64,000 nucleotides of DNA from Lycium barbarum (taxonomy: Eukaryota > Streptophyta > Magnoliopsida > Solanales > Solanaceae). The notes under the pieces were generated by a model, which was not told where the DNA came from, did no database searches, and saw nothing but the letters and a program-made list of their open reading frames with translations. Within the stretch, counting starts at the first letter, position 1. The number at the start of each line of letters is the position of its first letter. Below, one piece after another: positions 46,449 through 58,600 of this stretch. The stretch spans positions 63,736,782 to 63,800,781 of the forward strand of contig NC_083344.1 in NCBI RefSeq assembly GCF_019175385.1, given 5' to 3'. The translations under genes were made by a program, and so were the position numbers.

Positions 46449-48746
46449 TATTACACCTCGGAAAATTTCCCGTTGATACGAAAGTGAACGAAATAGTGAT
46501 GTGTGCGAGGAGTGCGAGTGTATAATGTTTCATGAGCAATGTGCATAAATGGACGAGAATGATTAGAATGAAAAGTCGAGAAATTTGAAAAGTTGAAAGT
46601 TGGCAAAACTGCCCAGTGGTCGTAAAGTGAAAAATACAGACCGTAAACTGGTATACGGTCTGTAAACTGGAAGGTCGTAAACTGCCATGCAAGGCTTCAA
46701 CTTTCTACGCAGTGGAGAAATGGTAAAATACGACCCGGAGGACGGACCGTAAAGTGATTTACGGCCCGTAAACCATGGTCGTAAATCACCATGCATGCAG
46801 CCTAAAATTTCTGGCGCTGCTTAAGGTTAAAGACGACCACGAGGGATGGTCCGTAAACTGAAATACGGACCGTAAACCTCCATGGACGACCACTGTTCAC
46901 CCCAGCACAGATTTTCAGTTCATTAAATATAAGGACCAAGACGTGTTTTATTTCATTTCTACACTACACCACTTTTATCTAGAATCATCTCTCTACATTT
47001 ATTTCATAGGTTTTCAAGGACTATAAGCCACCAACAACATAAACAAGTGAATCAAGTGTAAGCAAGCCATTAAATACCATTCAAGTCAAGAAATGCAAAT
47101 GGAGAAAAACTAGGGTTTTGCTCAAAGTGGAGTATTATTAACCAAAGCTTGTTCCTACAACTTCTAAGGTAAGATTCATGATTTTTACATGACGTTTAAG
47201 GTATTGAAGAGTTGAAATACATGGATTGTAGAAAATATGGTCAAGTAGGTCATGAATGATGAATAGTGGCATTTTGAGGAATAGTTTGAATTGAATCATG
47301 AATGTTGTTGTGTTGTGATATGAATGCATTATAAATGTTACTAAGATCATGAACTAGACACTTTAGACGAATGGACGAAGTTGGATGTTATGACCATGAA
47401 TATGGGTGAATTAGAGGCAAATTAAGGAGTCTAAATAATGTGGATAACGTGAATGACTAATGGCCATTGTTATGATACTAATGAAGGTATAGACGCTAGC
47501 ATTGGAAGGAAGCATGCAAGTGTAGAATAGTCCGACGAAAAGGTATGTAAGGCTAACCCTTCTTTCATAAGGCATGGTTCCTTGGCCAAACTCTTAAATC
47601 CTCTATATGAGTATGTTGTATTCAAGTGATTGACACTCCGAGCTCATAAGCTCACGACCCTCGATACGTGCTACGAATGTACTACGCACCCCATTGACGA
47701 GTAAGCATAAGATAGAGATGTAGCGAAAACGATGATGATAGTGATGACAATGATAATAATAATGATGCTAAAGGTGCCTACGGGCTATTATATTCACATG
47801 TGCCTATGAAGGGCTATAATGACACCCCGAGCTTATAATGTCGGGTAGAATATATGTATATGGAAGTATATATATATGTATGTATATGATTACGTAACGC
47901 GCGCACACATCTGCAGATGGTACGGATAACCCTGAAGCCTTGGTAGGGCCAGGTAGAAATAACATTGAGCCTTGGTTGGCCAATTACGTACGAAACACCG
48001 AACCTTATGGTCGGGTACGCTATGTATGTATATAAGTGTTTGGATATGTATATAATATGAATATGAATGTGAAAAGACTATGTATATGAATACGAGCCCT
48101 ATTATGAAATACGCACGAGAAATGGAAAGTTCCTATGAAAGGCAGGTAAGTGCCATGATGATGATATTATTGTCTTCCCTCCTATGCCACTTCATATATT
48201 GTCTATGATGCTTCTACATTGATGTTAATCATGCTTTACATACTCAGTACATTCTTCGTACTGACGTTCTTTTGTTTGTGGACGCTGCGTCATGCCCGCA
48301 GGTGCACAGGGAGACAGACTTGATCCATAGCTGTTTATTCAGAGATTACATAACGGAGCTCCATTTCCTTCGGAGCCATAGCTTTTGGGTACTTATTCTT
48401 TTGTGTATATAATTATGGGCATAGCGGGGTCCTGTACCGCTCATGTGATGTGTTATACTCTTCCTAGAGGCTCGTAGTCATGTGTATATGGTTAGACAGG
48501 TCTGGCCTTGTCGGCCTATGTGTTGTATATCATTTTGTCGGCCACATTGGCCACGTACATTGATGTGGCATAGATGCCTATGGTGATATAAATGTACTGT
48601 TGTCCAATTGGGACTAGTTGACGAATGAATGGAAATGTATGTATAATTATGTGGCTCACCTAGATGTAAGTATAAGAGTAAGCTAAGAGGGTGCTCGGGT
48701 GGGCTAGCACCGGGTACTCGTCGCGGCCCCGAGTCGGGTCGTGACA
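46449..48746 (+). mobile_element. Solo LTR J (2.3 kb) inside element E pol
   Basis: Runs from TATTACACCTCGG to GGGTCGTGACA, with CTGAC duplicated at 46444-46448 and 48747-48751; the first G of the usual TGTTACACC is changed. U3 carries repeated CCGTAAA-type words with dyads CCGTAAA/TTTACGG (46747-46764) and GGTCCGTA/TACGGACC (46848-46871) right before TAAATATAAGG (about 46922). The splice-donor-like block is at 47539-47560 and hairpins at 48233-48308. No coding or primer site is present. Confidence 0.92.
48233..48308 (+). promoter_or_regulatory. Three-hairpin LTR module (J)
   Basis: The middle stem is CGTTC/GGACG, which pairs as RNA with one U-G, another replacement of CCCCC/GGGGG. The third stem GCG/CGC is kept. 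Confidence 0.6.
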
Positions 48747-48751
48747 CTGAC

Positions 48752-49965
48752 AAACCTCACAGACTATCTCTTTCTGCTCTGGTTGTACATCTGCCAAACT
48801 ACCCATAGATTTACGGCTGAGTGCATCTGCTACAACATTGGCCTTTCTTGGGTGATATAGAATGTCAACATCATAACCTTTCAGCAACTCTAGCCATCTC
48901 CTTTGCCGCAAATTCAGCTCCTTCTGCTTAGAGATGTACTGGAGACTCTTATGATCTGTATAAATGTCAATGTGCACACCATATATATAGTGCCTCCATA
49001 TCTTTAAGGCATGAATCACCGCTGCTAACTCCAGATCATGGGTGGGATAATTTCTTTTGTGCTTCCTGAGCTGTCGGGAGGCATAGGCTATAACTCTGCC
49101 ATGCTGCATTAACACGCAACCTAAACCAACACCCGAGGCATCACAATAATTAACATAGCCATCCGGCCCCTCAGGAAGTGTTAAAACCGGGACCGTAGTC
49201 AACTTCTCCTTAAGCAATTGGAAGCTCCGCTCACAAGCGTCGGTCCACTGAAACTTGGCTGCCTTCTGTGTTAGCCTTGTTAAAGGCGCTGAAATTGAGG
49301 CAAACTTCTCCACAAATCTCCTGTAGTACCCTGCCAGACCCAAAAAATTGCGTACCTCGATAGCTGTCGTAGGCCTAGGCCAAGTCTTTACGTCTTCAAT
49401 CTTCTACGAGTCTACCCGAATGCCATCAGCTCCGACGACATGCCCCAAGAATGCTACTGCAGTTAACCAGAATTCACATTTGGAGAACTTAGCATACAAT
49501 TTCTGGTGCTGGAGCACCCCAAGTACCGCCCTCAAATGATCTGCATGCTCCTCCTCTGATCGCGAATAGACCAGAATATCATCAATAAATACAATCACGA
49601 ACAGATCAAGGAATGACTTGAATACCCGGTTCATCAAATCCATAAATACTGCTAGAGCATTGGTCAACCCAAAGGACATCACCCTAAACTCATAATGCCC
49701 GTATCGGGTCCTGAATGCAGTCTTCGGAATGTCTGCCTCCTTTACCCGCACCTGGTGATAGCCTGATCGCAAGTCTATCTTCGAGAAGCACTTAGCACCC
49801 TGCAACTAGTCAAATAAATCATCGATCCTGGGGAGGGGATACATTTATCGTTACCTTATTCAGCTGCCTATAATCAATACACATTCGCAGCGATCCATCT
49901 TTCTTTCTTACAAATAATACCGGCTCTCTCCAAGGTGATGTACTGGGCCTGATGAAGCCCTTTTC
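48752..49965 (-). pseudogene. Element E: reverse transcriptase and RNase H
   Basis: The minus strand reads the palm ([32 protein letters not shown] with both Asp), a TAG near 49404, then the connection and RNase H ([51 protein letters not shown]), which keeps all four expected acidic positions. The N-terminal fingers (49806-49965) are frameshifted and follow a deletion that joined them to the protease side. J cuts the region at 48751; pol resumes at 46443. Confidence 0.88.
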
Positions 49966-51820
49966 TGACCATCTTCTTTGCCTTGAGGTATGAAATAAAA
50001 TTACCCCTCGGCGATGCTGTATTTCCCATCCACTCTATAATTGGTTCTCCCGGAAACTGAAATCGGACTATCTTGCCTCTACAATCAACGTTAGCATAAC
50101 AAGAAGCTAGCCAATCCATACCCATAATAACATCAAACTCAATCATATCTAGCTCTATTAAATCTGCCTTGGTGCAACGACTATATATAATCACCGAACA
50201 ATCTCTATATATTTGTTTTGCTATAACAGAATCTCCTACTGGTGTAGCTACCTCAAATGGTTCTATCAATTCAGGTTTTATCCCAATTCTACTAGCAACA
50301 AATGGAGAAATATACGATAATGTGGAGCTGGGGTCTATCAATGCATATGCATCTCGGGAGAAAATCGATAGTATACCTGTAACCACATTTGGTGACGCCT
50401 CCTGATCCTGTCTGCTAGCCAAAGCATATATGTGGTTTGAAGGACCGCTAGAACTGGAAACTCCGCCACGGCCTTTGCCACGGCCTGCTGGTGTCGGAAT
50501 ACCTTGCCCCATAGGGCGCATAGCCACAGAAGAAGATGAACCAGCAACTGATCCAGTAGGCTGAGCTGCACCACCTGAACCACACCTAAATGGACACTCC
50601 GTCATAATATGGCCTTGACGGCCACAAGAAAAACAAGAACCAGTAGCGAGACGGCATTCCCCCGGATGACGCCTGCCACATCGAGAGCACTGAGGCATAG
50701 ATGGCCTCATCTGGCCTGAACTCCTGTGCATCTGTGAACTCGAACCATGGAGCTTTGACCAGCTCCTGAATACCCCGTGCTATCAAATCTCCTACCAATG
50801 AATCGTGGGGGTGCACTCTGTGCTGGCTGAGGAGCATATCTACTATGCTGCTGCTGGGGCTGTCCGCCTCGAAACTCGCCAGAATACCCAGCTGATCTCG
50901 CTCTCTTATGCTGACCCCTATCATGATCTCTATCAGGCTGACGTCCTCTATGTCGGTCCTCTACCCCCTGTGCATATGCCTGCACTCGAGCAATATCCAT
51001 ACCGGGCTGAGAAGCCATTACCACACAGCTGTCAATCAACTAACGATCCAGCCCCATCACGTAACGATGCACCCTATCAGCCATGTCAGCTACAATAGTA
51101 GGTGCATACCTAGCCTGCGAATCAAATTCGAGACTATAATCTCGAACACTCCTGCCATTCTGCCTCAGGTGTAGGAATCTGTCAACTCTGGCTCTCCTCA
51201 TCTCCGGAGGCAGAAAATGGCCCAGAAAGGCCTCCACGAACTCGTCCCATACTGCTGGAGGAGCATCCTCACCCCTAGACAACTCCCAGGACTCATACCA
51301 ATTAACAGCTACATCACGCAATCGATATGAAGCCAACTCAACCGACTCAGTCTCGGAAGCTCTAATTATCCTTAACGTATGCTGCATCTGTCGAATAAAA
51401 TCCTGTGGATCCTCTGCGGGCTTTGACCCATAGAACTCTGGGGGATTACAAGTCAAGAAATCAGGGGCCCTCAAACTATCATGTCTATCCACATAGTCGC
51501 CTCCCAAACCGTGCCTGCGAGCCTACCCTGACACTAACCTGGTCAGTAACTGGACTGCATCCCTCATAGCCCTATCCTCAGCCCCTGGCTGGGGAGCTGG
51601 AGGCTCGGGTACTGGAACCTTAGGAGCTGGTGGTGGTGCTGTCCCTTGATCTGCAGCTGCTACTGCCCTAGGCTCCTCTGGTAATGGCGGCGTAGCGGAG
51701 CTCGCTGAGCCTAATCTCAGGCACAGACTGGGCATAAGCCTTAGTAATCCTCCGGGTCTGACTGGTCTCTCCAGCTACTGACTTTCCCTTCTGGGCAGCT
51801 ACCGCCTTTTTTGGAGGCAT
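49966..51820 (-). pseudogene. Element E: gag and protease
   Basis: Gag starts at 51820 with MPPKKAVAAQKGK, the same beginning as B and F. Core words ESVELASYRLRDVAVNWYES (about 51330) and [20 protein letters not shown] (about 51080) mark the capsid region. Two zinc knuckles follow (CSRCGRRHPGEC and CFSCGRQGHIMTEC, about 50680-50600), then the protease-like part with [13 protein letters not shown], where the usual Gly after Asp-Ser/Pro is Ser. Several frameshifts occur between 51040 and 50700. After KAKKMVRKG (about 49970) the sequence jumps straight to the reverse transcriptase fingers, deleting the roughly 90-residue linker seen in F. Confidence 0.85.
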
Positions 51821-52006
51821 CGCTATAAACATAACAATCCGTTAGGGAGGAATTATCCTGATAATACAGCTCTATCGCACGATCTAGAGTAAGATGGAAG
51901 GATAACACCCTAAATGTCTTGTAGCTTCCTCTTTATAGATGTGGTGCACAACACACCGATAAACAAGACTCTACTAGACACGGTCTGTAGACACTCCGAG
52001 GATGAA

Positions 52007-52020
52007 CCGCTCTGATACCA
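52007..52020 (-). other. Element E: primer binding site
   Basis: Minus strand TGGTATCAGAGCGG, four bases from the LTR end; initiator tRNA-Met type. Confidence 0.92.
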
Positions 52021-52313
52021 CTTTTGTCACGACCCAACCCCGTAGGCCGTGACTAGTGCCCGAGCTGGACACTCGTATACACCTGTTACTATAATCGTTC
52101 ACAACTAGCATAATAAAGAATTGATATACACATACAAAGGTAGGACGTCGTCCAAAAACTATCACATATATATATCATAGCAACCTCTCTCCTGGGGAGT
52201 TACAACTTTCAACAGATGATATCGCACCTAAGCCGGCAAGGCCATCACAATATAGGGGGAACGCCCCAGCCATACTCGAGCCAACAAGGCTACCATAACA
52301 CACGGCTTCCAGA

Positions 52314-52317
<4 letters not shown>

Positions 52318-52382
<65 letters not shown>
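52318..52382. repeat. (TA)n microsatellite in E 5' LTR
   Basis: About 65 bp of alternating TA. Confidence 0.98.
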
Positions 52383-52384
<2 letters not shown>

Positions 52385-52710
52385 AGCCGACAAGGATGTG
52401 ACTACACACAACATCCCAAAACATATATATACGCAAGCCGACAAGGCTGCCACTATGTATGGGTACGCCCCAAAACATAAGTCATATCCACACAACTAAA
52501 CAGCAACTATATACAGACCCACACATATGTCTACAAACCTCTAAGAGTAACGACAGTATCATATGACGGGACAGGGCCCCGCCGTACCCTGAACAAACAC
52601 ATTTATATAACGTAGAGGATCTGTACCACAAAGCTAGGCTCCGGAATAAGGGAGCACTCCAAAATATCTGAATAGATATCCTATGCTGGCAGATCACCAA
52701 AACGAGCGTC

Positions 52711-52790
52711 TGTACCTGCGGGCATGAAACGCAGCCCCCCCCCCTCGAAGGAAGGGGGTCAGTACGGAATATGTACTGAGTATGCAAAGC
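52711..52790 (-). promoter_or_regulatory. Three-hairpin LTR module (E, 5' LTR)
   Basis: As in the 3' LTR, with a shorter C homopolymer. Confidence 0.6.
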
Positions 52791-52811
52791 CTGAAATATA
52801 GTGAACAAGAT

Positions 52812-55529
52812 TGTCACGACCCAACCCCGTGGGCCGCGACTGGCACCCTACCTGGACACCCGAACCCATCTATCAAATGCATTCAAATATATAGCAGAGG
52901 CCGACAAGGCTATATTCCAAATTTAGATAATTTCTAGAAAAATTTCAGCAGAGTTTCCTTTGTTTTACAGACTATCCAAAATAGCCCTGTACACAACAAA
53001 CACCAACAAAGGCCACACAGGGCTAACAAAACAACGTATAAACATATGCGGACCGGCCTCCTCGGCGTATGGGATCGCCCAAACAACATATACACATAAC
53101 CATACAGAAAGACCATAACCCACAGACATGTCCACAGACCTCTAAACTGACCGACAGAATCATATGGCGGGACAGGACCCCGTCGTACCCAAATAGTCAA
53201 ATATACAGAAATATATACATAGCAAAAGATATATATACCAAACGTGGACTCCGAATCAAAGGGAGTACTCCGAACTAGCAGAAGTGGAGCCTACAGTGGT
53301 GGATCACCGGCGTCTGTACCACACACCGGCGTCTGTACTCCCTTTTCTGTACTCCGACGCTGGTGCCACACACAGCATAACACCAAAAGGTTCAAATCTC
53401 CGTACATCCCCGAGCACACACATATCAGCATATCATATCACCAGCCATATCAAAGCATAACACCAAACGGAACCCGGCCCTATGGTGAGGTCTCGGGAAC
53501 CATAACACAGCATACGGCCGAATTTATCATAATGCGCACGAATCATAACCGGCCCGGGAACCGGTGAACGAATCATCATAAGGGCACGAGCGGAGTCGTG
53601 AGCAAACAATGCAATTTGTATGTCAAAATATTCTTTGAAACTTGTCAAAATCATAAGTCAATTTATTAGTCAAAATAGTCTAGCGATTAGTTAGTACGGA
53701 GTTCTTTTCACAAAGATAATTCCAAAGTAATCTTTATGGTTCAAAATATAGTTTAGAATATCGTGGCAGTTATAACATTATTGTATGATAGGCAAATTCA
53801 TAACAAAAGTCTTTTACCGACTTTGTACACAAATGGGCATAATAGAGCAAACAAAGAAGTCTCGGGGTTAGCGGGCCCACCTTGGGTCAAGTCGAGGTGG
53901 CGGACATGAATCACGGACATTTGGGGTCTATGGAATCATACATGGAGGATCCGAAGCGATTTGATTACATTTGCATAAGTTTCAAACATTTAATTACTTT
54001 GAAAGCAAAAGAAGAACTTTAAGGTTCAATTCGATTGAATGAATAGTAGACATTCTCTAATTCAAATTTTGGGGAACAGGATTGCTCCCGGGGTCCCGAT
54101 ATTGACCTAGCATACTAAGACATGCCAAAAGAAAGAGTGGGGAGCCTTACATACCTTATATACGACTTACGCTCGCCCAAAACTTAAGTCCCGTTTCGCT
54201 CAGAATCTGCAATTGGTCAAAGTTACCAATTAGAGATTTCAAGGCTTAAGAATGCACTTAATCCCATATTTGCTTATCGAAATTTCGGCAGCATTTCCCC
54301 TATATATGTAACACCCCGAGACTTAGCTCAGCTCCATATACAACAACACAACAGCCCACAATATCACAAACATCATATGTCGCACCAAAATAAGTATAAC
54401 GTCAATATTCTTTCTTTCTACATAATTCAACAACTTTCATCCAAACTTCACAACATCAAACTAACATCCACATTATCATATTCATTTACTCATTCAAAGT
54501 TATTCAAACACATTCCAATAATATTCCAAGTGATATATATGAATTCAAGTATGCCGCCACTTTCCATATTCTATCCAAAACTTCAACAGATGCGACAAAC
54601 TATCAACTCGCATTGTTTTCATCCAAATTCATTAACAACGACCATAATTCACATTTAAAATCTTACTTCTATAATTATATAAAAATCACATGAAAATTAT
54701 ATAATCTCCCATATCGACATAAGACCAACTTCAATGCCAATTCAACTCGTTAAACATTCATTTACGTCATAAATGCCACAACGAGGCAACTAACAAACTA
54801 AACAAAATCAAATTCACTCCCCTTCCACACCAACATGGCTCACGGCCAAACACACCCTTCACACACACACACAGCCATGCTCAAACACAACACAATTCCA
54901 AAATCTTCATGCCACTCTAATCACTATAGCATATATATCCATTCCATAACATAAAAACATAGAAATCTTACCTTTTTCTTGAAATTCCGACTTGCCGCAA
55001 ACGTCGCTCTCTCGCTAAACTAATTGTATCCCGTCGGAGAGCGTCTTGAACTTACTACAATACAAGAAGAACAAGATTTTTGGATTAAGATCAAAGCTTG
55101 GAAATTATTATTTTTTTCTCTTTTTCTTGTTGCTCGGCCGAGAGCTTCTTTTTGGAGGTTCTTCATTTTTTTTTCTTGAACATTCTATGGATATACATGG
55201 ATATATTATGCTTGCTTAAATGGTCACATGGAAATCACATGACCATTTAAATGGGGCTTGGGCCAAGCCTCTTGGCCGGCCACCCCTTAAGTTTGGGCCT
55301 CAATTTTCTTAACTTTTTGGTTGAGCCCAATTCATTAAAACTCTCGTTTTTTAATTCCCGAAACTAATTTCCGAAATTCCAATTTTTGCCCTTGGACTTC
55401 CTCCGTATTTCCACACCAATATTTTTATAAACGACATGGGCATATTAGCTAAAATCAAAATATTTCCTTATAACATACAAGTTCTAATTATTTCATGATT
55501 CCAATTATGCGAAAACACGGGATATAACA
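52812..55529 (-). mobile_element. Element F: 3' LTR (2.7 kb, deleted)
   Basis: Plus strand TGTCACGACC at 52812; inner start TGTTATATCCCG (minus) at 55529. Bases equivalent to 61188-61396 of the other LTR are replaced by about 30 bp of filler (53321-53350) that repeats GGCGTCTGTAC, removing the three-hairpin module. AAATGGTCA/TGACCATTT (55218-55248) precedes the TATATAT box. The palindrome block is at 54276-54304. Confidence 0.95.
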
Positions 55530-55563
55530 TTCTCCCCCCTTAAGAACATTCGTCCCCGAATGT
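55530..55563 (-). promoter_or_regulatory. Element F: polypurine tract and hairpin
   Basis: Minus strand TTAAGGGGGGAGAA next to the LTR, preceded by a perfect ACATTCG/CGAATGT stem (55546-55563, loop GGGA). Confidence 0.9.
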
Positions 55564-55626
55564 TAAATTAATCTTATAATGTGACGGGGAAGTCTCCCTT
55601 TACAATTAGCACACATAACTCATTCG

Positions 55627-58600
55627 TCAATCAATACAACAAACTTGAAAGTTTAAATTACCTGTGGCCGCAGGGAATAAATGAGGGTATTTCTTCTTCA
55701 TCTCCTCCTCCGACTCCCAGGTCATTTCTTCCCGGTTGTTGTTGCGCCACAGGACTTTAACAGAAGGCACTTCCTTAGTGCGTAGTCTCCGTACCTGTCG
55801 GTCCAAAATGGTTATAGACTGCTCCTCATAGGACAAATGCTCCGTTACCTGAATGTCATCCACTGGGAATATCCTGGAAGGATCACCGACACATTTCCGC
55901 AACATAGACACATGAAATACCGGGTGTACTGCCTCCAAATCGGATGGTAAGTATAGCTTGTAGGCGACCTCGCCTATCTTTCGCACGATCTGATATGGCC
56001 CGATATACCGCGGGCTCAACTTACCCTTCTTACTGAATCTCATAACACCCTTCATAGGCGACACCTTCAGAAACACCCAGTCGCCAATCTGGAACTCTAA
56101 CAGTCGACGTCGTCTATCTGCATAAGCTTTCTATCGACTCTGTACAGCCAATAATCGCTCCCGAATAAGTTTTACTTTATCCACTGCTTCCTGGATCACA
56201 TCTGGCCCAATTAATTTAGTTTCGCCCACGTCGAACCAACCAATAGGAGATCTGCATTTTCTACCATAAAGGGCTTCGTACGGTGCCATCTGAATGCTGG
56301 AGTGATAACTATTATTATAGGCAAATTCTATAAGCGGCAAGTGATCATCCCAGCTACCTCTGAAATCAATAACGCAGGCCCGTAACATATCTTCCAGCGT
56401 CTGAATAGTACGCTCGGCCTGCCCGTCGGACTGAGGATGAAAAGCTGTACTGAGGCTCACCTGAGTCCCTAATCCCTCCTGAAATGACCTCCAGAAATTT
56501 GCCGTAAACTGGGCACCTCGGTCAGTAATAATAGATACAGGGACTCCGTGAAGTCTGACTATCTCCTTGATATATAATCTCGCATAATCCTCGGCCGAAT
56601 AAGTAGTCCGAACTGGAAGAAAATGGGCTGATTTCGTCAATCTGTCAACAATCACCCAAATGGAATCGTACCTGCGTGGAGTGCGCGGTAACCCAACAAC
56701 GAAGTCCATATTGATCATCTCCCATTTCCAGGCTGGAATTTCCATCTCCTGTAATAATCCACCGGGCTTCTGATGCTCAATTTTTACTTGCTGACAATTC
56801 GGGCACTAACTAACGAACTCGGCAATATCTTTCTTCATACCGTCCCACCAGTACAAACACCTGTGATCATGATACATTTTAGTGGAACCAGGATGAACAG
56901 AATACCGTGCATTAAGCGCCTCGCCCATGATCTGTCGCCGTAGGCCTGCAACGTCCGGTACACAGAATCTGCCTTCATATAATAATACCCCTTCAGGCGA
57001 GATTTCAAACGGAGTCTTTTCTATATTAAGGGCCACATCTCGGTACTGAACCAGAATAGGAACTTCAAACTGACGCTGCTTTACCTCTTCTATAATAGAA
57101 GATTCAGCAACTGCACGAACAGAAATCCCAGAATCTGCCAAACGAACTCCAAGGCTGGCCAACTGATGAATCTCACGAACCAAGTCTTTCTTACCAGATG
57201 GTACATCAGCTAAACTGCCCATGGACTTGCGGCTAAGTGCATCCGCTACCACATTGGCTTTCCCAGGATGGTACAGGATATCAACGTCATAATCTATCAA
57301 TAATTCAAGCCATCTTCGCTGCCGCAAATTCAATTCTTTCTGCTTAAAAATATACTGGAGACTCTTATGGTTCGTATAAATATCAACGTGGACCCCATAT
57401 AAATAATGCCGCCAAATCTTCAAAGCATGAATTACCGCGGCTAACTCAAGATCATGAGTGGGATAATTCTTCTCGTGCGGTCTGAGCTGCCGAGAAGCAT
57501 AGGCTATGACTCGACCGTGCTGCATCAACACACAACCTATCCCAATACCAGAGGCATCACAGTAGACAACATACCCATCTGATCCTTCTGGAAGAGCAAA
57601 AACTGGAGCTGTAATTAATTTTTCTTTCAACATCTGAAAGTTGCGCTCGCAGGCATCGGTCCACTGAAATTTCGCGACTTTCTGAGTAAGCTTCGTCAGT
57701 GGTGCTGCAATAGAAGAAAAATCTTCCACGAACCTCCGATAATATCCGGCTAACCCCAGAAAACTGCGCACCTCTGTCGGTGTAGTAGGCCTGGGCCAAT
57801 TCTGTACAACTTCAATTTTCTGCGTATCGACCCGAATACCGTCTGCTTCGACAATATGCCCCAAGAAAGCCACAGAAGTTAACCAGAATTCACATTTGGA
57901 AAATTTAGCATACCATTTCTGTTGACGGAGAGTGCCAAGTACCGTCCTCAAATGATTCGAATGCTCCTCTGCTGATCGTGAATAAATCAAAATATCATCA
58001 ATAAACACAATCACGAACATGTCCAGGAAAGGCCGAAATACCCGATTCATCAGATTCATAAATACTGCTGGAGCATTAGTCAACCCGAAAGACATAACTC
58101 TGAATTCATAATGTCCGTACCGGGTCCTGAAAGCAGTCTTTGGGATATCAGACTCTCGCACTCGCACCTGATGATAACCTGAGTGCAGATCCACCTTTGA
58201 AAAATATTTAGCACCCTGCAACTGATCAAACAAATCATCAATCCGGGGGAGGGGATATTTATTCTTTATAGTCACCTTATTTAATTGCCGATAATCGATA
58301 CACATGCGCAGTGACCCGTCTTTCTTTCTTACAAATAATACTGGCGCTCCCCAGGGTGATGTGCTGGGTCTGATAAAACCCTTATCCAACAAATCTTTCA
58401 GCTGCTCTTTCAATTCCTTCAATTCAGGCGGTGCCATTCTGTACGGAGGAATAGATATAGGCTGCGTATCCGGCAACAACTCTATAGTAAAATCTATCTC
58501 CCGCTCGGGCGGAAGACCCGGAAGCTCATCAGGAAATACGTCTGGGAATTCATTAACGACCGGAACAGACTGAATAGTAGGTGTCTCAGTTGTAGTGTCG

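Noticed and set aside
45403..46692. A 429-codon open frame appearing to be one gene
   Set aside because: Its first about 80 codons are solo LTR J read in sense with E pol; the real pol segment begins at the CTGAC duplication (46444).
52175..52495. Tyr/Ile-rich frames over the TA runs (also 21294-21494)
   Set aside because: They are translations of (TA)n microsatellites.
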